64,000 nt of DNA from Nocardioidaceae bacterium (GTDB taxonomy: Bacteria > Actinomycetota > Actinomycetes > Propionibacteriales > Nocardioidaceae). The notes under the pieces are model-generated. The model was not told the origin of the DNA, ran no database searches, and saw nothing but the letters and a program-made list of their open reading frames with translations. Within the stretch, counting starts at the first letter, position 1, and each line of letters begins with the position of its first letter. Shown here one piece after another: positions 17,406 through 25,355 of this stretch. The stretch covers positions 1 through 64,000 of the forward strand of contig WQZX01000007.1 of the NCBI GenBank assembly GCA_009780515.1, in the 5' to 3' direction. A program made the position numbers and the translations under genes.

Positions 17406-18542
17406 GTGAGCCTGCCGCTGTCGCCCACCGTGTTCTTCGACCGGGCGATGTCGCGCGGACGAACCTCCTTCGGAGCCCGTGTCGCACGCCTGCGCGGCGC
17501 GTCGTGGCAGGTCGGACAGTGCGCGGTGGCGGCCGGCGTCGCCTGGTGGCTGGCGCACAGCGTCATCGGCCACCCCCAGCCGTTCTTCGCGCCGGTGGCG
17601 GCGGTGGTCGGGCTCGGCACGTCGTACGGGCAGCGGCTGCGGCGGGTCGGGGAGATCACCGTCGGCGTGGCGATCGGCGTCTTCCTCGGCGACATGGTCA
17701 GCCAGGTCGTCGGCCGCGGGCCGTGGCAGCTGGTGCTGCTGGTCGGCGGGGCGATGACGGTCGCGCTGCTGCTCGATGCCGGCACGGTGTTCGTCAACCA
17801 GGCGGCGGTGCAGTCGATCGTCGTGGCGATGGCGATACCGAGCGGGACCGCGGCCTTCACCCGGTGGACCGACGCCCTGATCGGCGGCGCGGTCGCGCTC
17901 GTGGCCGCGACCGTCGTGCCCGCGACCGCGCTGCGGCGGCCGCACCAGCAGGCGGCCCGGGTGGCGCGCAAGATCGCGCAGCTGCTCTGCGCCGCGGCCG
18001 ACTGCATCGAGGACGGCGACCTCGAGCACGCGCTGTCCGCGCTGCGCGACGCCCGGGCGACCGACCGGCTGGTCAACGAGCTCAAGAACGCCGCCGCCGA
18101 GGGCCTGTCGCTGGTGGCGTCCTCGCCGTTCCGGCGCGGCCACCGCGCGCAGGTCCGCAAGCTGGCCGAGATCGTCGACCCGCTCGACTTCGCGCTGCGC
18201 AACACCCGCGTGCTGGTCCGGCGGGTCAGCGTGGCGGCCTACCGTCACGAGCCGCTGCCCGCGTCGTACGCCGTCGCCGGCCGCGGCCTGGCCGACCTGG
18301 TCGAGCGCGTGGCGGACGAGCTCGACCAGCGGCGGTCGCTGGACGGCATCGGCGAGGACCTCCTGTCGTTCGCGGCGGCCACCGCCCGGCTCCCCCGGTC
18401 GCCGGAGCTGTCCGGCGAGGTGGTCCTCGCCCAGCTGCGCTCGATCACCGCGGACCTCCTGGTCTGCGGAGGCCTCGACCCGATCGCCGCAACCGAGGCG
18501 GTGCCGCCGCTGGCCGGGCCCGAGGCCGACGAAACCTCCTAG
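17406..18542 (+). CDS. FUSC-family (aromatic-acid-exporter-like) membrane protein
   Basis: 378 residues. The N-terminal half has five to six closely spaced hydrophobic segments (~30-165) including FFAPVAAVVGLGTSYGQRLRRVGEITVGVAIGVFLGD, the FUSC/ArAE signature of a half-size bundle with a conserved Arg-rich turn. The C-terminal ~200 residues are cytoplasmic and helical. Related proteins (AaeB, YccS) are thought to export aromatic acids or stabilise cell surfaces. It diverges from rpsP and seems to be a single-gene unit. The substrate is unknown. Confidence 0.75.
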   Translation: MSLPLSPTVFFDRAMSRGRTSFGARVARLRGASWQVGQCAVAAGVAWWLAHSVIGHPQPFFAPVAAVVGLGTSYGQRLRRVGEITVGVAIGVFLGDMVSQVVGRGPWQLVLLVGGAMTVALLLDAGTVFVNQAAVQSIVVAMAIPSGTAAFTRWTDALIGGAVALVAATVVPATALRRPHQQAARVARKIAQLLCAAADCIEDGDLEHALSALRDARATDRLVNELKNAAAEGLSLVASSPFRRGHRAQVRKLAEIVDPLDFALRNTRVLVRRVSVAAYRHEPLPASYAVAGRGLADLVERVADELDQRRSLDGIGEDLLSFAAATARLPRSPELSGEVVLAQLRSITADLLVCGGLDPIAATEAVPPLAGPEADETS

Positions 18543-18582
18543 CGCCTGCAACCGAACCGCCCGTCCGTGCGTCACCAAGGGC

Positions 18583-19464
18583 ATGACGACGCCCACACTC
18601 GATCGCACGCTCGCGAGCCGGCTCCCGGTCCCTGACCGGGTCACCGCCGCGCCGCGCCTCTCCGAGAGGATCCCCGCGCTCTACCCGGTCGCGGTACGGC
18701 TCCACCAGGCGCGCCGACACCTGCGCTGGGCGCTCTCCGATGCCACCTGGGCCCACGACCACGTCGAGGACGACCTCCCGGTCCGCCTCGTCAGGCACGC
18801 CTCGCTGCTGATGCGCGAGCTCTCCGAGGACGAGATGGTGCTGCAGCGCAACAAGGTCGTGAACCTGCGCCTCGCTTCCGGCCGCACCGACCGGCTGCTG
18901 ATCCGCCCCGGCGAGACGTTCTCCTTCAACAAGGTCGTCGGCAGCTGCACCCGTCGCAAGGGGTACGTCGACGGCATGCGCCTCACGAACGGGCGCGCCA
19001 TCGCCGGCGTGGGCGGCGGGATCTGCCAGCTCGCCAACCTGCTGCACTGGATGTTCCTGCACAGCCCGCTCACCGTCGTCGAGCGATCCGAGCACTCCTT
19101 CGACCCGTTCCCCGACAAGCAGCGGGTGCTGCCGTGGGGCGTCGGCTGCTCGATCGTCTACAACTACGTCGACCTGGTCGTGCGCAACGACACCGAGCAC
19201 ACCTTCGAGCTGCGCACGTGGGTCGACACACGCCACCTTCGCGGAGAGCTCCGCTGCGACACCCCGACCGAGCACTCCTACCGCGTCGCCGCACGCGACG
19301 AGGTCTTCCTGCGCCACCGGGGGCGGGTCTTCCGCCGCAACGAGATCTGGCGGACCGTCATCTCCCGCAGGACCGGCCAGGTGGTCGGCGAGGAGCTGCT
19401 CAAGCGCAACTGCGCCGAGGTCCGCTACGAGCCGCCCGCGGACCGGGTCGTCGACGTCGTTTGA
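18583..19464 (+). CDS. VanW family protein
   Basis: 293 residues. The VanW core spans ~90-225: LIRPGETFSFNKVVGSCTRRKGYVDGMRLTNG and GVGGGICQLANLLHWMFLHSPL are the family signatures, with the invariant Cys in GGGICQ. There is no clear signal peptide, so it may be cytoplasmic or peripheral. VanW is an accessory protein found with some vancomycin-resistance clusters, but most members are not tied to resistance and have no known activity. No vanH, vanA or vanX gene is nearby, so resistance is not implied. Confidence 0.82.
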   Translation: MTTPTLDRTLASRLPVPDRVTAAPRLSERIPALYPVAVRLHQARRHLRWALSDATWAHDHVEDDLPVRLVRHASLLMRELSEDEMVLQRNKVVNLRLASGRTDRLLIRPGETFSFNKVVGSCTRRKGYVDGMRLTNGRAIAGVGGGICQLANLLHWMFLHSPLTVVERSEHSFDPFPDKQRVLPWGVGCSIVYNYVDLVVRNDTEHTFELRTWVDTRHLRGELRCDTPTEHSYRVAARDEVFLRHRGRVFRRNEIWRTVISRRTGQVVGEELLKRNCAEVRYEPPADRVVDVV

Positions 19465-19494
19465 CCTTGGAGGGCCCCTGGGAAGGATCGGCAC

Positions 19495-19959
19495 ATGTCC
19501 ACCGCCCCGACGCCGTACCCCCTGCTCCCGCTGCCTCCGGGCAAGCCACGTCCGCGCGCGTGGTGGATGCTCTTCCACGTGACCGGCGGCCTCGAGCCGG
19601 CCTGCACCGTCGACAACGGCTCGGGCGCCCGGACACCACCGTTCCCCGACGGCACCACCACCATCACGACCGGTGGCCGGACCTGGGAGGGGTTCGCCGC
19701 CTTCGACACCGGCGACGGCACGGTCACGATCAGCTGCGAGGACATCGCGCCCTGGACCCGGCTCCGGGTCGGCCCGGCGCTCGGCGCGGGCTTCGTCGTA
19801 CGGATCCTGGTCACGATCCTGGCGCCGGTCGTGCTCGGGCTCGCGGGCATGGTGGTCCTGGTGGTCACCGCGGTGCTGTGGTTCACCCGCCAGCCGCGGT
19901 CGCGGGCGACGACGGGCCAGCATGGGTCGGCACCCGGACCTAACCGCACGTTCGGTTAG
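19495..19959 (+). CDS. Hypothetical protein with one C-terminal membrane helix
   Basis: 154 residues, not recognised. The N-terminal ~95 residues are polar, with FHVTGGLEPACTV and DTGDGTVTISCEDIAPW patterns suggesting a small beta domain. A single helix follows at ~100-131 (VVRILVTILAPVVLGLAGMVVLVVTAVLWF), with a basic tail. GGAAGG precedes ATG 19495. The last codons (PNRTFG) are contributed by the left arm of the 17-base inverted repeat at 19941-19989, so the original C-terminus may have been altered. Confidence 0.65.
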   Translation: MSTAPTPYPLLPLPPGKPRPRAWWMLFHVTGGLEPACTVDNGSGARTPPFPDGTTTITTGGRTWEGFAAFDTGDGTVTISCEDIAPWTRLRVGPALGAGFVVRILVTILAPVVLGLAGMVVLVVTAVLWFTRQPRSRATTGQHGSAPGPNRTFG

Positions 19960-19989
19960 GTCGCGCTCACTCAACCGAACGTGCGGTTA
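19941..19989. repeat. Perfect 17-base inverted repeat between convergent genes
   Basis: TAACCGCACGTTCGGTT (19941-19957) and its exact complement AACCGAACGTGCGGTTA (19973-19989) are separated by 15 bases. Each arm is itself close to palindromic (AACCG-N-ACGT-N-CGGTT), like a TetR-type operator. It lies between the hypothetical gene and the amidohydrolase, overlapping the stop codon of the former. The simplest reading is a bidirectional terminator; the operator-like arms leave other roles open. Confidence 0.75.
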
Positions 19990-20061
19990 GGCGGCGTCGG
20001 AGCATCGTTCCCGGAGCAGCCCGAGCAGCCCGAGCCCGAGCAGCACGAGCCCAACGGCACG

Positions 20062-21138
20062 TCAGCGCCCGTAGATCTCTCCGCGCAACACGACGGCCGA
20101 CGGCTCGGCGAGCACGCTGAGGTCGGCGAGGGGGTCGCGGTCGTAGACCACGAAGTCGGCGGGATCGCCCTCGCCGAGGCCGGCGTTCCAGCCGAGCCAC
20201 TCGCGCCCGCGCCAGGAGGCGGCGCCCAGCACGTACTCGTTCGACAGGCCCATGTCCGCCATCGCCCGGATCTCCTCGTGCAGCACGCCGTGGCGGGTGC
20301 TGCCGCCACCGTCGCTGCCGACGTAGAGCGGCACGCCGGCCTCGTGGGCACTCATCAGCACGTCGCGGCGGGTGGAGTGGAGGGCCATCATCCGGTCGGC
20401 GTACGCCGGGAACTTGTCGCGACCGGCGTCGGCGAACCCGGGAAACTTGTCGGTCTGCAGCACCGTCGGCACCAGCGCCACTCCCCCGGCGACCATCTGC
20501 TCGATGTGGTGCTCGGACAGGCCGGTGCCGTGCTCGATGCAGTCGATGCCGGCGTCGAGCAGCGGGCCGAGCGAGTCCGGGCCGAAGCAGTGGGCCGTGA
20601 CCTTGGCACCCGCCTCGTGGGCGGCGGCGATCGCGCCCGCCACGGCGTCGGGCGGGAAGGACGGCGCCAGGTCGCCCTCGTCGCGCGAGATCCAGTCACC
20701 GACCAGCTTGACCCAGCCGTCGCCCGCGGCAGCCTGCTCCCTCGTCGTGGCGACCAGCTGGTCGGGCTCGACCTCGACGCCGTAGTTGCGGAGGTAGCGC
20801 CTGGTCCGCGCGATGTGCCGCCCGGCCCGGATCAGCCGCGGCAGGTCGTCGCGCCCGTGCACCCAGCGGGTGTCCGCCGGCGAGCCGCAGTCGCGCAGGA
20901 GCAGGACACCGGAGTCGCGGTCGGCCACGGCCTGCTGCTCGGTCTCCTCGTCGGTGACCGCACCGCCGTCCTCGAGACCGAGGTGGTTGTGGGCGTCGAC
21001 GAGCCCCGGCACGATCCAGCCCTCGACCGCGGCCTCGGCCCCCGGCGGCCGTTCGTAGGTGACGACGCCGTCGAGGACGTACAGCGTGCGCACCTCGCCA
21101 TCGGGCAGGACCGGACCGGAGAACGCCAGGGCAGCCAT
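20062..21138 (-). CDS. Amidohydrolase-family metal-dependent hydrolase
   Basis: 358 residues. Metal-site motifs are in order: DAHNHLGL (HxH) after the first strand, VKLVGDW with the candidate carboxylated Lys, TAHCFGP, CIEHGTG, and GSDGGGS with the catalytic Asp. The C-terminal ADFVVYDRDPLADL closes the composite beta domain. This places it with imidazolonepropionase/prolidase-like amidohydrolases; the substrate cannot be told. I start at ATG 21138 rather than GTG 21147. It stands alone and converges on the gene before it. Confidence 0.82.
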   Translation of the reverse strand: MAALAFSGPVLPDGEVRTLYVLDGVVTYERPPGAEAAVEGWIVPGLVDAHNHLGLEDGGAVTDEETEQQAVADRDSGVLLLRDCGSPADTRWVHGRDDLPRLIRAGRHIARTRRYLRNYGVEVEPDQLVATTREQAAAGDGWVKLVGDWISRDEGDLAPSFPPDAVAGAIAAAHEAGAKVTAHCFGPDSLGPLLDAGIDCIEHGTGLSEHHIEQMVAGGVALVPTVLQTDKFPGFADAGRDKFPAYADRMMALHSTRRDVLMSAHEAGVPLYVGSDGGGSTRHGVLHEEIRAMADMGLSNEYVLGAASWRGREWLGWNAGLGEGDPADFVVYDRDPLADLSVLAEPSAVVLRGEIYGR

Positions 21139-21182
21139 GCCGGGCACGTTACTGCCCCGGCGTCCTCGGTCGGGTCAGCCGC

Positions 21183-23165
21183 TCAGCGGCGGCCGCCCGT
21201 CGCCCGGGTCGTCAGGCCCCAGCCGAACGGGAACAGCGGGTCGTAGCTCTTGTCGCCCACGTTGATCGGCTCCTGGCTCAGCGACCGCGGCCAGGTCACC
21301 GGCAGCTTGCCGGTGAAGGGCCGTACGCCGAACAGGTCGTCGGCCACGCCGGCGCCCTCGCTGCCGGGCAGCCACGACGCGACGATCGCGTCGGCCTGGC
21401 CCAGCACGTCCGGCGAGAGGATCAACGGACGTCCGGAGACGATCACCACGGTGCAGGACGTGACCTGCGAGCAGACCGTGTCGATCGCCTTGGTGTCGGA
21501 GTCGGACAGCGTCATCGTCTGGCCACCGGGTCCGCCGACGTCGCCGACCCCCTCGGCGTACGGCGTCTCGCCGACGACCACGATGCCGCGGGCACCGGCC
21601 GGGACCGGGGCGCTCGCGTCCTCGCTGTAGGTCACCGGGCCGGCGCTGTCCTGCTTGATGCCGTCGAGGATCGTGGTGCCGGGGATGACGTTGCTCGAGT
21701 CGCCCTGCCACTGCAGGGTCCAGCCACCGGCCTGCTTGCCGAAGCTGTCGGCGCTGCCGCCCGCGACGTAGACCGGCTGCGAGCCGGCCAGCGGCAGCGC
21801 GCCGCCCTTGTTGGTCAGCAGGACCTGCGACTCCGAGGCCGCTCGACGGGCGACCGCGTGGTGAGCAGCGTCGCCGATCGTGCCCATGTTCCTGCGGTCG
21901 GTGTAGGGGTGCTCGAACAGGCCGAGCTCGAACTTGACCCGCAGGATCCGCGAGACGGCGTCGTCGATGCGGCTCATCGGGACGGTGCCGTTCGCGACCA
22001 GCGACGCGAGCGTCGCCTCGAAGTCGGGCGCGCCCGTGGAGCTGCCGGAGTAGGGCTCCATGAACATGTCGATGCCGGCGTTGACGCCCGCGGCCACCTG
22101 GTCGCTGTAGCTGCCGGGCAGCTGCCGGATCGCCTGCCAGTCGGAGATCACCAGGCCGTCGAAGCCCATCGTGTGCTTGAGCCAGCCGGTGATGAGCGAC
22201 TTGTTGGCGCTCATCTTGATCGGGTTGCCCAGGCCGTCCTCGGTCCAGTCGACGCTGGAGTACGACGGCATCACCGACTGCACGTGGTGACGCCGGATCG
22301 CGTCGACGTACGGCGCGAGGGCGAGCCGCGCGAACTCCGCGTGCGAGACCTGGTCGACGCCCTGGTCGATCGGGTAGGCGCCGGTGCCGGCCTTCGAGGC
22401 GTCGTACGTCGTGAGGCCGTCGCCGGCGAAGTGCTTGGCCGTGGCGAGCACGTGGTCGGGCTGGGCCAGGTCGCCGGGCGAGGTGCCCTGGAAGCCGTCG
22501 ATGCCGGTCTCCATCTCCTCGACGAGCCGCGGGTCCTCGCCGTACGACTCGTAGGTGCGGCCCCAGCGGTCGTCGCGCGCGACACAGATGCACGGCGCGA
22601 ACGCCCACTGCGGTCCGGAGGCACGCGTCTCGGTGGCGGCGATGTGCTCCTCCTGCTCGACCAGCCGCGGGTCACGGGTCGCGCCCATCCCGATGTTCTG
22701 CGGGAAGACGGTGGCGCCGAGCATGTTGTTGTCGCCGTGGACCACGTCGAGGCCGTAGAGGATCGGGATGTGCAGCCGAGTGCTCATGGCGGACTTCTGG
22801 AACGTGTCGACCATGTCGGCCCAGGCCGTCGGCGTGTTCGGCGTCGGCACCGAGCCGCCGCCGGACAGCACGCTGCCGAGGTTCCACTTGGCGACCAGCG
22901 ACGGGTCGTCGCTGACGTCGCCCCGCTCGGCCTGCGTCATCTGGCCGATCTTCTCCGTGGTCGTCATCCGCCCGAGCAGGTCGCTGACCCGCCGGCCGAT
23001 CGGCAGGTGCGGATCGAGGTACGCCGGCCCGGCATGTGCGCCGTGCGAGCCGTGGGCGTGGCGCGAGGCCATCGCGTTGGAGGGGACGACCAGCACGAGG
23101 GCGACCACGCCCGCGACCACGGCGACGAGAAGGCGAAGACGACGATGAGATGAGGGACGAGGCAC
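21183..23165 (-). CDS. Secreted glycoside hydrolase family 3 (beta-glucosidase-like)
   Basis: 660 residues. GTG 23165 follows GGGAG and begins a signal peptide (RRLRLLVAVVAGVVALVLVVPSNAMA). The GH3 N-domain contains HGDNNMLGATVFPQNIGMGATRD and KHFAGDG, and the nucleophile D342 in DGLVISDW. The C-domain has ARRAASESQVLLTNKGGALPL and GETPYAEGVGD, which probably supplies the acid/base Glu as in barley ExoI-type enzymes. It likely releases glucose from beta-glucans outside the cell. No sugar transporter or regulator is adjacent. Confidence 0.9.
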   Translation of the reverse strand: MPRPSSHRRLRLLVAVVAGVVALVLVVPSNAMASRHAHGSHGAHAGPAYLDPHLPIGRRVSDLLGRMTTTEKIGQMTQAERGDVSDDPSLVAKWNLGSVLSGGGSVPTPNTPTAWADMVDTFQKSAMSTRLHIPILYGLDVVHGDNNMLGATVFPQNIGMGATRDPRLVEQEEHIAATETRASGPQWAFAPCICVARDDRWGRTYESYGEDPRLVEEMETGIDGFQGTSPGDLAQPDHVLATAKHFAGDGLTTYDASKAGTGAYPIDQGVDQVSHAEFARLALAPYVDAIRRHHVQSVMPSYSSVDWTEDGLGNPIKMSANKSLITGWLKHTMGFDGLVISDWQAIRQLPGSYSDQVAAGVNAGIDMFMEPYSGSSTGAPDFEATLASLVANGTVPMSRIDDAVSRILRVKFELGLFEHPYTDRRNMGTIGDAAHHAVARRAASESQVLLTNKGGALPLAGSQPVYVAGGSADSFGKQAGGWTLQWQGDSSNVIPGTTILDGIKQDSAGPVTYSEDASAPVPAGARGIVVVGETPYAEGVGDVGGPGGQTMTLSDSDTKAIDTVCSQVTSCTVVIVSGRPLILSPDVLGQADAIVASWLPGSEGAGVADDLFGVRPFTGKLPVTWPRSLSQEPINVGDKSYDPLFPFGWGLTTRATGGRR

Positions 23166-23336
23166 GAGAACTCCCTGGACCGAGAAATCGAACCGGCTCC
23201 CGACCGCCGCCCTGCCCCACCCCGCCCGAGCGACAGTCGGCCTGCGGGCCGGACTGCGCTTCTGCGCACTCCTCACGCTAGGAATGTGACCGCGGTCACG
23301 TCAACGCCTACCGGTGCGTAGGTTCGCCGAACCGTC

Positions 23337-23705
23337 TCACAGCCTGTCGAGCAGCCAGCTCGGCGAGAGCGTGGTGGCGCCGACGCCGTGGACACGGGCG
23401 TCGAGCGCACGGTCGGCGGTGACGACGACGGTCCGGTCACCGCGAGCGGCCGCGACCCGCGCCTGCTCGACGATCGTGGCGTCGCCGTCCTTGGGGGCGT
23501 GGACGGTGCGGACGTGCGCGTCGCGACCAGCGCGTACGCCGCCCTTGGCCTGGCCCTCCAGCACCAGCACGATCACGTCGTACTCGATGTCGGCGACGAG
23601 CAGCGCCTCGTGCAGCCGCCGGGCAGCGCCGGCGCGGTCCTTCCACCAGCCGTCGGGCCGGGCGCCCACGACGTTGGCGCCGTCGACGACGAGGACCGTG
23701 GTCAT
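23337..23705 (-). CDS. NYN/YacP-like PIN-fold ribonuclease domain protein
   Basis: 122 residues. It starts MTTVLVVDGANVVG, with the D-x-x-N active-site motif of NYN/YacP (PIN-like) nucleases. Further acidic residues lie in LVLEGQAKGG and VVVTADRALDARV, the latter matching the conserved TSD/TAD-R strand. Relatives (Rae1/YacP) cleave mRNA on the ribosome; only nuclease potential can be claimed here. It lies 7 bases after the ffh stop, so it is probably co-transcribed with the SRP GTPase. Confidence 0.78.
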   Translation of the reverse strand: MTTVLVVDGANVVGARPDGWWKDRAGAARRLHEALLVADIEYDVIVLVLEGQAKGGVRAGRDAHVRTVHAPKDGDATIVEQARVAAARGDRTVVVTADRALDARVHGVGATTLSPSWLLDRL

Positions 23706-23712
23706 GACCGGC

Positions 23713-25299
23713 CTACTTGAGGAACTTCCCGAAGTCCTTCGGGAGGTCGAGGTTCGCGGCGGCGGCCTCGTAGTCGATGTCCTGGCCGATGCCGAACGGG
23801 TTCGCGGCCGGCTTCTCGGCCGCCCTCTTCTCGGCGGCGGCCGCCTCCTGGGCCGCCTTGGCGGGGTTGCCCGAGCGACGCGCGCCCTTGCCCTTCTGCT
23901 GCTTCTGGCGCTGCTTGGCGCTGATCCGCTTGCCGCCGCCCGCGCCACCGGCGCCGGGCATGCCCGGCATCCCCGGAAGACCGGGCATGCCGCCACCCTT
24001 GGCCATCTGCATCATCATCTTGCGCGCCTCGAAGAAGCGGTCGACGAGGCCGTTGACGTCGGAGACGGAGCGGCCGGAGCCCTTGGCGATGCGGGCGCGG
24101 CGGGAGCCGTCGATGATCTTGGGGTTGGCGCGCTCGGCCGGCGTCATCGAGCGGATGACCGCCTCGACGCGGTCGATCTCGCGCTCGTCGAAGTTCTCGA
24201 GCTGCTCGCGGATCTGGCCCATGCCGGGCAGCATCCCGAGGATCTTCTGCATCGAGCCGAGCTTCTTGAGCTGCTGCATCTGCTCGAGGAAGTCGTCGAG
24301 GGTGAACTCGCCGCCCTGACCACTGAGCTTCTGCGCGGCCTTGAGCGCCTGCTCCTGGTCGAAGGCCTTCTCGGCCTGCTCGATCAGGGTGAGCATGTCG
24401 CCCATGTCGAGGATCCGGCCGGCCATCCGGTCGGGGTGGAAGACGTCGAAGTCGTCGAGCTTCTCGCCGGTCGAGGCGAACATCACCGGCCGGCCGGTGA
24501 CCTGCCGGATGGACAGCGCGGCGCCACCGCGGGCGTCACCGTCGAGCTTGGTGAGCACCACGCCGTCGTACCCGACGCCGTCGAGGAAGGCCTGCGCGGT
24601 CGTCAGCGCGTCCTGGCCGATCATCGCGTCGACGACGAACAGCGTCTCGTCGGGGCGTACGGCGTCGCGGATGCCCGCGGCCTGCGCCATCATCTCCGCG
24701 TCGACACCGAGGCGACCCGCGGTGTCGACGATGACGACGTCGTACAGCTTGCGCTTGGCCTCCTCGATCGACTCGCGCGCGACCGAGACCGGGTCGCCGA
24801 CGCCGTTGCCGGGCTGCGGCGCGAAGACGGGTACGCCGGCGCGCTCGCCGTTGACCTGCAGCTGGTTGACCGCGTTGGGCCGCTGGAGGTCGCAGGCGAC
24901 CAGCAGCGGCGACTTGCCCTGGCCCTTGAGCCACAGCGCGAGCTTGGCCGCGAGGGTCGTCTTGCCGGCACCCTGGAGGCCGGCCAGCATGATGACCGTC
25001 GGGCCGCTCTTGGCGTAGCGCAGCCGGCGGGTCTCGCCGCCGAGGATCTCGACGAGCTCGTCGTTGACGATCTTGACGATCTGCTGGGCCGGGTTGAGGG
25101 CCTGCGAGACCTCCTCGCCGCGCGCCCGCTCCTTGACCGCGGCGACGAAGTCCTTGACGACCGGGAGCGCGACGTCGGCCTCGAGCAGCGCGATGCGGAT
25201 CTCGCGGGCGGTGGCGTCGATGTCGGCGTCGGAGAGCCGGCCCTTGCCGCGGAGGTTCTTGAAGGTCGCGGAGAGGCGGTCGGAGAGTGTGGCGAACAA
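23713..25299 (-). CDS. ffh: Signal recognition particle protein Ffh (SRP54)
   Basis: 528 residues with a TTG start (TTGTTCGCCACACTCTCC, the usual MFxTLSDRL N-terminus). The N domain (1-~90) is followed by the G domain with P-loop GLQGAGKTTLAAKL near 108, VIVDTAGRLGVD and TKLDGDARGG. The M domain (~300-430) is followed by a Met/Gly-rich, basic tail. It binds signal sequences on ribosomes and docks with FtsY, encoded ~5.5 kb away. It is preceded by a small CCCCG/CGGGG hairpin at 25337-25352. Confidence 0.97.
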   Translation of the reverse strand: MFATLSDRLSATFKNLRGKGRLSDADIDATAREIRIALLEADVALPVVKDFVAAVKERARGEEVSQALNPAQQIVKIVNDELVEILGGETRRLRYAKSGPTVIMLAGLQGAGKTTLAAKLALWLKGQGKSPLLVACDLQRPNAVNQLQVNGERAGVPVFAPQPGNGVGDPVSVARESIEEAKRKLYDVVIVDTAGRLGVDAEMMAQAAGIRDAVRPDETLFVVDAMIGQDALTTAQAFLDGVGYDGVVLTKLDGDARGGAALSIRQVTGRPVMFASTGEKLDDFDVFHPDRMAGRILDMGDMLTLIEQAEKAFDQEQALKAAQKLSGQGGEFTLDDFLEQMQQLKKLGSMQKILGMLPGMGQIREQLENFDEREIDRVEAVIRSMTPAERANPKIIDGSRRARIAKGSGRSVSDVNGLVDRFFEARKMMMQMAKGGGMPGLPGMPGMPGAGGAGGGKRISAKQRQKQQKGKGARRSGNPAKAAQEAAAAEKRAAEKPAANPFGIGQDIDYEAAAANLDLPKDFGKFLK

Positions 25300-25355
25300 G
25301 AGTGAAGGTCCTCGAGCGTCGTCGGGCGGTCAGGCTCCCCGAGTTTACGGGGCAC

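Noticed and set aside
18583..19464. Vancomycin resistance implied by the VanW gene
   Set aside because: VanW homologues are widespread without resistance, and no vanHAX or vanRS genes are present.
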